Assembly (NCBI RefSeq): GCF_001724815.1
Contig: NZ_MEDO01000008.1
Location: 1-64,000 of the forward strand
Direction of reading: 5' to 3'
Origin: Arenimonas sp. SCN 70-307
GTDB lineage: Bacteria > Pseudomonadota > Gammaproteobacteria > Xanthomonadales > Xanthomonadaceae
DNA: 64,000 nt
The translations under genes were made by a program, and so were the position numbers. Below the pieces are notes generated by a model, which saw only the letters and a list, made by a program, of their open reading frames with translations, was not told the DNA's origin and searched no databases. Shown piece by piece: positions 1 to 11,988 of this stretch; positions within the stretch are counted from its first letter, which is position 1, and every line of letters starts with the position of its first letter.

Positions 1-114
1 TACCCGTGCTTTCGAGCACTGCGCAACAGCGGCGTCCCGCACCCCGCTCTCACCCCAAACCCTAGGGCAAAAGCCAGACACAAGCGCCTTCAGGCGCGAT
101 TCTTTTCCCGGGGT

Positions 115-140
115 AAAAAAAACCCGCCACGTGGGCGGGT
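115..140 (-). terminator. Rho-independent terminator of the rpmB-rpmG operon
   Basis: Stem acccgcc(122-128)/ggcgggt(134-140) next to an A8 run (T8 on the minus strand), downstream of the rpmG stop. Confidence 0.8.
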
Positions 141-195
141 CTTCTTCGAAGGCTTCGCGCCTGAAGGCGCTCCTGCAGGTAATCCGCTTTGCGGA

Positions 196-360
196 TTACT
201 TGATCTTGCCTTCCTTGTAGATCACGTGCTTGCGAACGACGGGATCGTACTTCTTGATCTCCATCTTGTTCGGGGTGGTCTTCTTGTTCTTGTCGGTCGT
301 GTAGAAGTGACCGGTGCCGGCCGACGAGGTCAGGCGGATCTTGTCGCGCTTGGATGCCAT
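196..360 (-). CDS. rpmG: 50S ribosomal protein L33
   Basis: Minus-strand translation [54 protein letters not shown], 54 aa. Typical L33; too short for the ORF track. Confidence 0.97.
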   Translation of the reverse strand: MASKRDKIRLTSSAGTGHFYTTDKNKKTTPNKMEIKKYDPVVRKHVIYKEGKIK

Positions 361-373
361 GGTTCAGTCCTCC

Positions 374-610
374 TCAGATCTTTTCGCCGCGGGCGCGCAT
401 TTCGGCCAGCACGGCGTCGATGCCGTTCTTGTCGATGGTGCGCAGGGCGTGCATGGAAACACGCAGCTTCACCCAACGGTTCTCCGAGGCAACCCAGAAG
501 CGGCGCTCGTGCAGGTTGGGAAGGAAACGGCGGCGGGTCTTGTTGTTGGCATGCGAGACGTTGTTGCCGCTCTGCACGCCCTTGCCGGTAACTTGGCAAA
601 CTCGGCTCAT
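374..610 (-). CDS. rpmB: 50S ribosomal protein L28
   Basis: [39 protein letters not shown]..., 78 aa; internal start of ORF 374..694. Confidence 0.97.
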   Translation of the reverse strand: MSRVCQVTGKGVQSGNNVSHANNKTRRRFLPNLHERRFWVASENRWVKLRVSMHALRTIDKNGIDAVLAEMRARGEKI

Positions 611-831
611 GGTGTGACTCCTGGGTCGGACTGGCCGCCCATAGCCCGGGCGGCGGCGGCCCCGCGCGGCGGGCCGGGTGGCCTGCAGGCGCATGCGATG
701 CGGGATGGAACCAACGCTCCGCCAGGGGCCGGGATCGCACTACCGGGGCCAGGGCCGAGGGGGCAGATGCGGAGCGAGCCGCGCATTATGCCCGCGGCCG
801 GGGCCCCAGGCAAGACTTATCCACAGGCCGG

Positions 832-1158
832 TCAGTGCCCGGCCTTGTCCCGGTGCCAGCCGCGGTGCCGGATGTCGAGCCAGAGGCTGTAGGCGGCGGT
901 GAAGGTGGGGAAGAGGTTCTGGAGCACGCCCACCGAGTCCTGCTTGGCCGAGAACAGGAAGTAGCTCAGGGTCATCAGGGCGCCGACCAGGCTCATGTAC
1001 CAGAACACCCGGGGGATGACCGGCTTGCCGGCCCGGCGGCTGGCGATGAACTGCACCACCCAGCGGCCGCCGAACATCAGCGCGCCCAGGTAGCCGACCA
1101 GCTTCCACGGCGTCACGTGCAGGCCGGACCAGGCCAGCCAGGTGATTTCCTCGTTCAC
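832..1158 (-). CDS. Lipid A biosynthesis N-terminal domain (LABN) membrane protein
   Basis: 108 aa with WVVQFIASRRAGKPVIPRVFWYMSLVGALMTLSYFLF, typical of the LABN domain; next to a GT2. Confidence 0.8.
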   Translation of the reverse strand: MNEEITWLAWSGLHVTPWKLVGYLGALMFGGRWVVQFIASRRAGKPVIPRVFWYMSLVGALMTLSYFLFSAKQDSVGVLQNLFPTFTAAYSLWLDIRHRGWHRDKAGH

Positions 1159-1162
1159 GGCC

Positions 1163-1921
1163 TCACTCCAGTTCGCGGATGTCGGTGCGCTTGCTGCGCT
1201 TGATCAGCCAGGCCACGCCCATCAGGTCGCGGATGCCGACCAGGGCGCGGCCCAGGTTGGTGTACTTCGAGGCGCCGGCGCCGCGCGGGCGGTGGTTCAC
1301 CGGCACCGAGACGGTGCGCCAGCCGGCGCGCTGCATCAGGGCCGGCAGGTAGCGGTGCATGTGGTCGAAATAGGGCAGCTCGAGGAAGGCCGCGCGCTCG
1401 AACAGCTTGGTGCCGCAGCCGGTGTCGGGCGTGGCGTCGCGCAGCAGGCGCGAGCGGATGGCGTTGGCCCACTTCGAGGCCCACTTCTTGCTGCCGGTGT
1501 CCTGGCGGTTGACGCGCCAGCCGGCGTAGAGCTTCACGTCGGCCGGGCCGGCGTCGCGGGCGGCCAGCAGTTTGGGCAGGTCGGCCGGGTCGTTCTGGCC
1601 GTCGCCGTCGAGCGTGGCCACCCAGGGCGCGCGCGCGGCCTTCACGCCGTTGCGGATGGCGGTGCTCTGGCCGCTCTGCTGCCGGTGGGCCAGCACGCGC
1701 AGTTCGGGCGTGCCGGCCTTCGCGCCCTGCAGCAGGGCCAGCGTGCCGTCGCGGCTGCAATCGTCGACGAAGACCACCTCGAAGGGCACGACGCCGCGCA
1801 GCGCCGCGACGATTTCCCCGAGCAGGGTCAGCACGTTCCCCTCTTCGTTGAAGGCGGGAATCACGACGGACAGCTGGGGTTGGCTCACGCGGTGCCCTTG
1901 GGCGCTGGGGTTGGCGCGCAT
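1163..1921 (-). CDS. Family 2 glycosyltransferase (dolichol-phosphate-mannose-synthase-like)
   Basis: SVVIPAFNEEGNV...VVFVDDCSRDGT...ATLDGDGQNDP motifs. Confidence 0.88.
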   Translation of the reverse strand: MRANPSAQGHRVSQPQLSVVIPAFNEEGNVLTLLGEIVAALRGVVPFEVVFVDDCSRDGTLALLQGAKAGTPELRVLAHRQQSGQSTAIRNGVKAARAPWVATLDGDGQNDPADLPKLLAARDAGPADVKLYAGWRVNRQDTGSKKWASKWANAIRSRLLRDATPDTGCGTKLFERAAFLELPYFDHMHRYLPALMQRAGWRTVSVPVNHRPRGAGASKYTNLGRALVGIRDLMGVAWLIKRSKRTDIRELE

Positions 1922-1958
1922 TCTCGCAGGCGCGCCGTTAACAAGTCGCTAGGGCGAC

Positions 1959-2861
1959 TCAGCCCCGCAGACGCTCCAGGATGCCGTCGAGGGTGTCGAG
2001 GCCGTGGTAGCTGATCACCAGCTTGCCGCGGCCGCCGCGGCCGTGCTGCACGGCGACCTTGGCGCCGAGCCGCTCCGACAGCTCGCGCTCGAGCGCGGCG
2101 ATGTCTGCATCGGTCTTCTTGGCCGGACCCTTCGCCGGCTTCTTGCCGGGGATCTGGCCCTTGGCCAGCAGCTGGGCGCGGCGCTCGACCTCGCGCACGC
2201 TCCAGCCCTCGGCCACGGCCTCGCGGGCCAGGGCCAGGGCCGCCTGCGGCGCCAGCGTGAGCAGGGCGCGGGCGTGGCCCATCTCCAGCTGGCGCTCCTC
2301 GAGCAGCTTGCGGATGCCCTCGGGCAGCTCGAGCAGGCGCAGCAGGTTCGACACCGAGGCGCGCGAGCGGCCCACGGCCTCGGCGGCCTGCTGGTGGGTG
2401 AGCGAGAACTCGTCGATCAGCCGGCTCAGGGCCAGCGCCTCTTCGAGCGGGTTGAGGTCCTCGCGCTGGATGTTCTCGATCAGCGCCATGGCGATCGAGG
2501 CGCGGTCGTCGACCTCGCGCAGCACCACCGGCACGTCGGTCAGGCCGGCCTGGGTGGCGGCGCGCCAGCGGCGTTCGCCGGCGATGATTTCGTAGCGCGC
2601 CTGGCCGTCCTTACCGTTGCCGATGGCGCGCACGACGATCGGCTGGATCAGGCCCTGGGCCTTGATGGATTCAGCCAGCTCGGTGAGCTTGGCCGGGTCC
2701 ATCGCGCTGCGCGGCTGGTACTTGCCGGGCTGGAGCTGGGCCAGCGGCAGGGTGCGCAGGCCCTCGCCGGCCGACGCCTCGTCCGCGGGGGCGGCGCCCT
2801 TGTTGCCGGTGCCCAGCAGGGCGTCGAGGCCTCGGCCGAGGCCGCGCTTCTTGCTGCTCAT
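1959..2861 (-). CDS. parB: Chromosome partitioning protein ParB
   Basis: MSSKKRGLGRGLDALLG...GERRWRAATQAGLTDVPVV...ENIQREDLNPLEEA; 300 aa, downstream of parA. Confidence 0.96.
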   Translation of the reverse strand: MSSKKRGLGRGLDALLGTGNKGAAPADEASAGEGLRTLPLAQLQPGKYQPRSAMDPAKLTELAESIKAQGLIQPIVVRAIGNGKDGQARYEIIAGERRWRAATQAGLTDVPVVLREVDDRASIAMALIENIQREDLNPLEEALALSRLIDEFSLTHQQAAEAVGRSRASVSNLLRLLELPEGIRKLLEERQLEMGHARALLTLAPQAALALAREAVAEGWSVREVERRAQLLAKGQIPGKKPAKGPAKKTDADIAALERELSERLGAKVAVQHGRGGRGKLVISYHGLDTLDGILERLRG

Positions 2862-3640
2862 GCCATCTCCTTGTGCATCTTCTTCTCGCGCCGCACGATC
2901 TCGCCGGCCAGGCCGAGGTAGGCGATGCCACCGCGCGAGGCGCGGTCGTAGCCGACGATCGACTGGCCGTGGCTGGGCGCCTCGGCCAGGCGCACGTTGC
3001 GCGGGATGATCGAGCGGAACACCTTGTCGCCGAAGTGGCGGGTGAGCTCGCCCGAAACCGCGTTGGCGAGGTTGTTGCGCACGTCGAACATGGTGCGCAC
3101 GATGCCCTCGATCTCCAGCTGCGGGTTGAGCTTGCCCTTGAGCGCGTTGATGGTGTCCACCAGCGAGCTCAGGCCCTCGAGCGCGAAGTATTCGCACTGC
3201 ATCGGCACGATCACGCCGTCGGCCGCGGCCAGGGCGTTGAGCGTGAGCAGCGACAGCGAGGGCGGGCAGTCGATGATCAGGTAGTCGTAGTCCTCGCGCA
3301 GCGGCGCCAGGGCGGACTTGAGGCGCTGCTCGCGGCCGGCTTCGTCCATCAGGCGGATCTCGGCGGCGGTGAGGTCGATGTTGCCGGGCAGCAGGTCGAA
3401 GCCCTCGGGCGACTTCACCACGGCGGCGCGCGCCTCGCATTCGCCCAGCAGCACTTCGCAGGTGGAGTTCTCCAGCTCGCGCTTGTCCACGCCCGAGGCC
3501 ATGGTGGCGTTGCCCTGCGGGTCGAGGTCGACCAGCAGCACGCGGCGCGGCGTCGCGGCCAGCGCGGCGGCCAGGTTCACGGCGGTGGTGGTCTTGCCGA
3601 CCCCGCCCTTCTGGTTGGCAATGGCGATGATGCGACCCAT
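2858..3640 (-). CDS. parA: Chromosome partitioning ATPase ParA
   Basis: MGRIIAIANQKGGVGKTTTAVNLAAAL deviant Walker A. Confidence 0.97.
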   Translation of the reverse strand: MGRIIAIANQKGGVGKTTTAVNLAAALAATPRRVLLVDLDPQGNATMASGVDKRELENSTCEVLLGECEARAAVVKSPEGFDLLPGNIDLTAAEIRLMDEAGREQRLKSALAPLREDYDYLIIDCPPSLSLLTLNALAAADGVIVPMQCEYFALEGLSSLVDTINALKGKLNPQLEIEGIVRTMFDVRNNLANAVSGELTRHFGDKVFRSIIPRNVRLAEAPSHGQSIVGYDRASRGGIAYLGLAGEIVRREKKMHKEMA

Positions 3641-3671
3641 GGACTCTCCTTCCCCGACCCCGAACGGGGGA

Positions 3672-4319
3672 TTATGCCGGCTCGGCCGGCCCGCGGGTGA
3701 CCGTGACCAGGTGGCGCTCGCCTTCCAGGCCCGGGACCGAGAGCGCCTGCACGGATTCGACCGCCCAGCCCGCCGGCAGCGCGGCGATCTCGGCGTCGGG
3801 GCGCTGGCCCTTCATGGCCAGCAGCCGCCCGCCCGGGGCCAGGAGGTGGCCGCCCACGGCCAGGATGCCGGCCAGGGTGTCCATGGCGCGGGCGGTGAGC
3901 TGGTCGTAGGCGCCCGGCTCGTCCACGGCCTCGGCGCGCGCTTCCACCACCCGGGCGTTGGCCAGGCCGAGCTTGCGCACCACCTCGCGCATGAAGCGGC
4001 ACTTCTTGCCGTTGCTCTCGACCAGGGTCACCTCGAGCCCGGGCACCGCCAGGGCCAGCGGGATGCCGGGCAGGCCCGGGCCGGTGCCCAGGTCGGCCAG
4101 GCGGCCGGGACGCACGGCCTTCCACATCGACAGCGAGTCGAGCAGGTGCTTGTGCAGCATCTCGCGCGGGTCGCGCACGGCGGTGAGGTTGTAGGCCTGG
4201 TTCCAGCGGTCGAGCAGGGCCAGGTACTCGAGCAGCCGGCCGGCCAGCGGCTGCGGCGGCAGGCCGAGCGCGACCAGCCCGGCCTCGAGTTCGGGCGCGA
4301 GGTGGTTGAGCGGATTCAT
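3672..4319 (-). CDS. rsmG: 16S rRNA (guanine527-N7)-methyltransferase RsmG
   Basis: [15 protein letters not shown]...[31 protein letters not shown]; start set at the internal Met because the upstream extension lies in a palindromic repeat. Confidence 0.93.
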   Translation of the reverse strand: MNPLNHLAPELEAGLVALGLPPQPLAGRLLEYLALLDRWNQAYNLTAVRDPREMLHKHLLDSLSMWKAVRPGRLADLGTGPGLPGIPLALAVPGLEVTLVESNGKKCRFMREVVRKLGLANARVVEARAEAVDEPGAYDQLTARAMDTLAGILAVGGHLLAPGGRLLAMKGQRPDAEIAALPAGWAVESVQALSVPGLEGERHLVTVTRGPAEPA

Positions 4320-4337
4320 GCCGCCATTATGACCGGG

Positions 4338-4427
4338 AAGAAACGGGGTCAGGTTCACTTATTCCCGCCGGTGCCCTCGCCTTCGGCGGTAGCGTCGGAG
4401 GAATAAGTGAACCTGACCCCGTTTCTT
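4338..4427. repeat. Palindromic element: 28-bp perfect inverted repeat around a 34-bp spacer
   Basis: aagaaacggggtcaggttcacttattcc (4338-4365) and its exact reverse complement ggaataagtgaacctgaccccgtttctt (4400-4427). Confidence 0.95.
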
Positions 4428-4428
4428 G

Positions 4429-4881
4429 TCAGGCGGGGTGGAGGGCGCAGCGGATGACGCGAAGGCCCATGCGGCCGAGGCGGCGGTTGAGCTCGGCCTT
4501 GAGCGTCTCGGCCAGCGAGGGCGCGTCGTCGTTGGCGGCCGCCAGGCTGGCCAGCGCCTCGCGGGCCTGGTCGGTGACCAGGGCATCGACCCGGTCCAGG
4601 GCCTCGCCGGCCTGGGCCGGGTCGAGGATCTGGTAGTAGAGCTCGGCGTGGGCGCCGGAATCGGCAGGGATATCAAGGTGATGGCCGATCAGGCAGACCG
4701 GCTGGCCCAGCTGGTCCAGGCCCGGCAGGGTCCAGCGCCAGCCCGGCCCCAGGGCCCGCACGAAGCGCCCGAAGCGGTGCACCGTGACCACGCTGTTGTC
4801 CGGCACCCGGCGCAAACCGGTCAGCCAGGCCAGGGGTGCCAGGGGCATCGGGAGGGGCAGGAGCGGGGACATGAATGTCAT
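4429..4881 (-). CDS. SPFH/Band 7-like short protein
   Basis: VVTVHRFGRFVRALGPGWRWTLPGLDQ...YYQILDPAQAGEALDRVDALVTDQAREALASLAA, SPFH-like; 150 aa. Confidence 0.65.
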   Translation of the reverse strand: MTFMSPLLPLPMPLAPLAWLTGLRRVPDNSVVTVHRFGRFVRALGPGWRWTLPGLDQLGQPVCLIGHHLDIPADSGAHAELYYQILDPAQAGEALDRVDALVTDQAREALASLAAANDDAPSLAETLKAELNRRLGRMGLRVIRCALHPA

Positions 4882-5063
4882 TGGGGGCGGGGGGTTAGCC
4901 AGTTTTCCTCAAGCTTACTATCAAAAACGTGACTGGTTTCACAATTCGGACAAAGCGGGCTTGACGCTCCCCCACGGCGGGGGCAGGGGAACGCGGTCCC
5001 TGCACGGCCCCTTTCGGCGGCTGGTGTAGTCTCAGCGCCTCGGACCGAAGACCCTGCCCCCGC

Positions 5064-5918
5064 ATGTCGCTACGAATCACTGACCTGGGCCCCGCCCGCG
5101 CCACCCCGCCGGCCATGTCGGTCGTGCTCTCGACCTACAACCAGCCCGCCTGGCTCCGCAAGGCGCTGCTGGGCTACGCGCACCAGACCTTCCGCGACTT
5201 CGAGGTCGTGGTGGCCGACGATGGCTCGAAGGACGAGACGCGCGAGATGATCGAGGCGCTGGCGGCCGACTTCCCGGTGCCGCTGCGCCACGTCTGGCAC
5301 CCGGACAACGGTTTCCAGAAGTGCGAGATCCTCAACCGCGCCAGCGAAGCCGCGCGCGCCGACTACCTGGTCTTCTCCGACGGCGACTGCATTCCGCGCG
5401 CCGACTTCATGGCCGTGCACCACGAACTGCGCGAGCCGGGCCGCTTCCTGTCGGGCGGCTATGTGAAGCTGCCGATGTCGACCTCGCTGGCCATCGACGA
5501 GGCCAACATCGCCGCCGGCGACTTCGCCCGCCCCGACTGGCTGCGCGCCAACGGCTGCAGCCCGGCCGAAGTCTCGCGCAAGCTCAAGGTCAGCGGCCGC
5601 TGGGCCTGGTTCTGGGACCAGCTGAGCACCGCCAAGGCCAGCTGGAACGGCCACAACGCCTCGGGCTGGAAGGCCGACCTGCTGCGCGTGAACGGCTTCG
5701 ACACCCGCATGCAGTACGGCGGCCAGGACCGCGAGTTCGGCGAGCGCATGGAAAACGCCGGCATCAAGGGCAAGCGCATCCGCTACCGCGCGGTGTGCGT
5801 GCACCTCGACCACAAGCGCGGCTACGCCACCAGAGAATCGATCGAACGCAACCGCGCCATCCGCGCCGAGACCCGGCGCAAGCGTTCGGTCCGGGCCAGC
5901 GAAGGCCTGGCGCGCTGA
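5064..5918 (+). CDS. Family 2 glycosyltransferase with galactosyltransferase-like C-terminus
   Basis: SVVLSTYNQPAWLRKALLGYAHQTFRDFEVVVADDGSKDET...FSDGDCIPR...NGFDTRMQYGGQDREFGERM. Confidence 0.88.
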   Translation: MSLRITDLGPARATPPAMSVVLSTYNQPAWLRKALLGYAHQTFRDFEVVVADDGSKDETREMIEALAADFPVPLRHVWHPDNGFQKCEILNRASEAARADYLVFSDGDCIPRADFMAVHHELREPGRFLSGGYVKLPMSTSLAIDEANIAAGDFARPDWLRANGCSPAEVSRKLKVSGRWAWFWDQLSTAKASWNGHNASGWKADLLRVNGFDTRMQYGGQDREFGERMENAGIKGKRIRYRAVCVHLDHKRGYATRESIERNRAIRAETRRKRSVRASEGLAR

Positions 5919-5922
5919 AGCC

Positions 5923-8553
5923 TCAGGCCTGCGCCGGCGCGTAGCGCGCCAGGATTTCCTCGGCCGAGGCCGGCTTCGAGAACAGGTAGCCCTGGCCCAG
6001 GCTCAGGCCGAGCAGGCGCAGCTGGTAGCGCTGCTCCTCGGCCTCGATGCCTTCGGCAATCACTTCAAGGCCCAGCGAATCGGCCAGCAGCCGGATGGCG
6101 CGCACGATGGCGGTGCTGCCGCCGCTTTCGCCGCTGCGCAGCTCGCGCACGAAGCTGCGGTCGATCTTCAGGCCGTGCAGCGGGAAGCGGTGCAGGTAGC
6201 TGAGCGACGAATAGCCCGTGCCGAAGTCGTCGAGCAGGGTGAGCACGCCCGCCTCGCGCAGCCGCGCCAGGCACTCGCGCACCTGCTCGGGCTTTTCGAG
6301 CAGCGCGCCTTCGGTCACCTCCAGGCGCAGCCGCTGCGGGCTGACGCCGTGGCGCGAGATCAGCTCGAGCAGGCGCTGGTCGAAGTCGGCCACGCGCAGG
6401 TGCCGGGGCGAGACGTTGAGCGTGGCGTAGGCGCGGCCCAGGTTGAGCCGGTGGATGTCGCGGCAGACCAGCTCGTAGATCTGCCAGTCCATCTGCTCGA
6501 GGCTGCCGGTTTCCTCGGCCACGCCCAGGAACTCGCCGGGCATGCTCAGGCCGCGCTCGGGGTGGTGCCAGCGCATCAGCGCCTCGAAGCCCACCAGCTG
6601 GCCATCGGCCAGCGACAGGATGGGCTGGTAATGCGGCACGAACTCCTGGCGCTGCAGCGCGCGCCGCAGGTCGCCCTCGAGCTCGAGCAGCTTGAGCGCC
6701 GCCTCGTGCAGGTGTTCGTCGAAGATGGCGTAACGCTGGCGGCCGTTGGCCTTGGCGCGGTACATCGCCACGTCGGCGTCGCGCAGCAGTTCTTCCGGGC
6801 TGCGGTAGCGGCCGTCGACCATCGCGATGCCGATGCTGGCCGAGGTGTAGAGCTCCTTGCCGGCGATGCGCATCGGCTCGGCCAGCGATTCGATCACGCG
6901 TTCGGCCACCACCACCGCCTCGTCGGCCGAGTGGATGAAGTCGAGCACGATGGCGAACTCGTCGCCGCCCAGGCGCGCCACCATGTCCGGGTCGCGCACG
7001 CAGCGGCCGATGCGCCGGGCGGCTTCCTTGAGCAGCTCGTCGCCCACCAGGTGGCCGACCGAGTCGTTGACCACCTTGAAGCGGTCGAGGTCGAGGAACA
7101 GCACCGCGAACAGCTGGCCGGGGTCGAAGCGGTAGCGCGAGAGCGCCATGCCCATGCGGCCCAGCAGGTGGCTGCGGTTGGGCAGGCCGGTGAGCGTGTC
7201 GTGCATGGCCTCGTGCTTGAGCTTGTGCTCCATGCGCTCGCGCACCGAGATCTGGTCGAGCAGCTCGCGGTTGGCGTCGGCCAGTTCGCTGGTGCGCGCA
7301 GCCACGCGCTGTTCGAGCTCGGCATAGGCCTCGCGCAGCGATTCGTGCGCCCGGCGCCGCTCCAGGGCCTGGGCGATGTGGAAGGACACGAAGCTCAGCA
7401 GCTCCTGGTCGCGCCGGGTGTAGAGGTAGTCAGGCGTGTAGCTCTGCACGGCGATGACGCCGGCCACCCGGCCCTCGATCTGCAGCGGCACGCCCAGCCA
7501 GCACACCGAGGGCGTGCCGAAGGACTGCACCTTGCCCTCGGCCACCAGCTGGTGGATGCCGTCGCGGTCGGCCAGCAGCGGCTCGCCGCTGGCCAGCACG
7601 AACTCGGTGAGGCCGCGGGCCAGCCTGCGGCGCGGGCGCGCCTGGTCGCGTTCGTCCACCGAGTAGGGGAAGTCCAGCTCCTGGCCATCCGGCGTGAGCA
7701 GTGCGATGAAGAAATTGCGGGCGTCGAGCAGGGCGCTGACGATGCCGTGCACCTCGGCGTAGAACACCTCGATGCTCTCGGCCCGGCCGGCCTGCTCGGC
7801 GATGCGGAACAGCGCCGCCTGCAGGCGCTCGCTGCGCTCGCGTTCGGCCACCTGTTCGCGCAGCTCGCGGGTGCGTTCCTCGACGCGGCGCTCGAGTTCC
7901 TCCTGGGCGTCGCGGCGGGCCAGCGCGGTGAGGATGTGCTGGGCCACGTAGCCCAGCAGCGCACGGTCGTCCTCGGTGTAGCGCGACTCCGGGTCGTAGC
8001 TTTGCACCACCACCGCGCCGCGCACCACGCCGTCGTCGAGCATGGGCACGCCCAGCCAGTCCACGCTGTCCGGGCCCAGGGTTTCGTCGCGGCGCACGCC
8101 CAGCGCGCGCCGGACTTCGTCGGACGGGCCGAGCACCGGCTTGCCGTGGCGGATCAGGGCCAGGGTGAGGCTGTTGCCCATCTCCGACGCCGGCAGCTCC
8201 TCGTCCGGGTCGGGCGTGATCGGGTCGTGGCTGTCGGCGAAGTAGATGAAGCGCATCGTGTCGCGCTCGGGCGAGTAGCGCACGATGTAGAAGTTCTCGG
8301 CGTACATCAGCCGCCCGACGATCTCGTGCAGGCCGTGCAGCACGCTGGCCGTGTCCTCGCCGGAGCTGGCCAGGTCGGAGATGGCGAACAGGGCGCGCTG
8401 CAGGCGCTCGGCCCGGCCCAGGCGCTCGACGTCGACCCGAAGGCGCTGGACCTCGGCCGCCAGCGAGGCCGGATCGCTGGCGCGCAGGCGCACCGGGTCG
8501 GCGGCGGCCGGACCGGCGGCGGTACTGGGCGAGAACGGACTGCTGGGCTTCAA
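5923..8553 (-). CDS. GAF-GAF-GGDEF-EAL cyclic-di-GMP signalling protein
   Basis: 876 aa with two GAF-like segments, RLGGDEFAIVLD, GFEALMRWHHPERG and LDDFGTGYSSLSYL motifs. Confidence 0.93.
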   Translation of the reverse strand: MKPSSPFSPSTAAGPAAADPVRLRASDPASLAAEVQRLRVDVERLGRAERLQRALFAISDLASSGEDTASVLHGLHEIVGRLMYAENFYIVRYSPERDTMRFIYFADSHDPITPDPDEELPASEMGNSLTLALIRHGKPVLGPSDEVRRALGVRRDETLGPDSVDWLGVPMLDDGVVRGAVVVQSYDPESRYTEDDRALLGYVAQHILTALARRDAQEELERRVEERTRELREQVAERERSERLQAALFRIAEQAGRAESIEVFYAEVHGIVSALLDARNFFIALLTPDGQELDFPYSVDERDQARPRRRLARGLTEFVLASGEPLLADRDGIHQLVAEGKVQSFGTPSVCWLGVPLQIEGRVAGVIAVQSYTPDYLYTRRDQELLSFVSFHIAQALERRRAHESLREAYAELEQRVAARTSELADANRELLDQISVRERMEHKLKHEAMHDTLTGLPNRSHLLGRMGMALSRYRFDPGQLFAVLFLDLDRFKVVNDSVGHLVGDELLKEAARRIGRCVRDPDMVARLGGDEFAIVLDFIHSADEAVVVAERVIESLAEPMRIAGKELYTSASIGIAMVDGRYRSPEELLRDADVAMYRAKANGRQRYAIFDEHLHEAALKLLELEGDLRRALQRQEFVPHYQPILSLADGQLVGFEALMRWHHPERGLSMPGEFLGVAEETGSLEQMDWQIYELVCRDIHRLNLGRAYATLNVSPRHLRVADFDQRLLELISRHGVSPQRLRLEVTEGALLEKPEQVRECLARLREAGVLTLLDDFGTGYSSLSYLHRFPLHGLKIDRSFVRELRSGESGGSTAIVRAIRLLADSLGLEVIAEGIEAEEQRYQLRLLGLSLGQGYLFSKPASAEEILARYAPAQA

Positions 8554-8588
8554 ACGTGGCCTTCCCCTGTGGCCTTCACACGACTATA

Positions 8589-10096
8589 TCAGCCCGTCGG
8601 GGCGGCGCCCGGCAGCAGTTCGCGGGTGGCTCCGAGGGCCTGCAGGCGGCCGTCGGCGAGCATGGCGCAGCGCTCGGCCAGGGCCCGGGCGGCGGCGAAA
8701 TCGTGGGTGATGAACAGCAGCGCCAGCCCGCGCTCGCGCTTGAGCCGGCCCAGCAGGGACAGCACGCCGGCCCGGTGCTGGGCGTCCAGCGCCGACACCG
8801 CCTCGTCGCAGACCAGCAGCTCCGGGTCGGTGGCCAGCGCGCGGGCGATGGCCACGCGCTGGCGCTGCCCGCCCGAGAGCTGGTGCGGCCAGCGCTCCGC
8901 CAGTTCCGGCGCCAGGCCCACGGCCTGCAGCAGTTCGCCGGCCCGCGCGCGCCGCCCTGCCCGGTCGGCCAGGCCGTGGATGCGCAGCGGCTCGGAAACG
9001 ATCTCGTGCACCCGCAGGCGCGGGTCGAGCGAGGCCGAAGGATCCTGGAACACCACGCCGATGCGCCGGCGCAGCGCCCGCAGCCGGCCGCTGCCCGCGG
9101 CCAGCAGGTCTTCGCCGTCGAGCAGGATGCGTCCGCCCACGCCGCGCCGCATCAGTCGCAGCAGCGCGCGGCCCAGGCTGGACTTGCCACTGCCGCTTTC
9201 GCCGACCAGGGCCAGGCATTCGCCGCGGTGGAGCTCGAGGCTGATGTCGGACACGACCGGCCGGTTCTGGCCGGGGTAGGTGATTTCGATGGACTCGAGC
9301 CTCAGCAGCGGCGCGCCGGGAGGCGCGGCATCCGGCGCGGGGAGTTGGTCGGCGGCCAGCAGCTCGCGGGTGTAGGCGTGCGCGGGCCGGGCGAACACCG
9401 CCGCGGTGCCGCCCTGCTCCACCAGCTCGCCGCCGCGCAGGATGGCCAGGCGCTGCGCGTGCGCGGCCACCATCGGCAGGTCGTGGCTGACCAGCAGCAC
9501 GGCCAGGCCGAGCTCGCTGCGCAGCTGGTCGAACAGGCCCAGGGCCTCGCGTGCCAGCCTCGGATCGAGCGCCGAGGTGGGTTCGTCGGCCAGCAGCACG
9601 CGTGGCTGGCCGGCCAGGGCCAGGGCCACCAGCACGCGCTGGCGCTGGCCGCCGGACAACTGGTGCGGATAGCGGCGCAGCAGCGCCGGCGGGTCGGGCA
9701 GCCGCAGGCGTTCGAACAGGGCGTGGGCTTCGCGCGCGGCCGCGTCGCGGTCGAGGCCGCGCAGCACGCGCAGGCTTTCGGCCAGCTGGTCGCCGACGCG
9801 GCGCAGCGGGTGCAGCGCGGCCTGCGGATCCTGCGGTACCCAGGCCAGCACGCGGCCGGGCAGGCGGGCATGCGCGGGCGAGCCCAGCGGCACCGCCTGG
9901 CCGTCCACCTGCAATTCGCCGCTGGCCTGCAGGCCGGGCGGCAGCAGGCCGAGCAGGGCCGCCAGGGTGAGGCTCTTGCCGCTGCCGCTTTCGCCCACCA
10001 GGGCCAGGCAGGCGCCGGGTTCGAGCCGCAGGTCGAGCGGGCCGAGCAGGCGGCGCGCGCCGGCGTGTACTTCCAGGCCGCGAATTTCCAGCGGGC

Positions 10097-10100
<4 letters not shown>
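8589..10100 (-). CDS. Oligopeptide-type ABC transporter, tandem ATP-binding protein (YejF-like)
   Basis: Two Walker A (GESGSGKS) and two LSGGQRQR signatures in one chain; probable GTG start overlapping the upstream permease stop. Confidence 0.88.
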
Positions 10101-11987
<1,887 letters not shown>

Positions 11988-11988
11988 C

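Noticed and set aside
6175-9279. 1034-aa + strand ORF opposite the GGDEF-EAL and ABC ATPase genes
   Set aside because: Spans two convincing minus-strand genes in shadow frame; no motifs.
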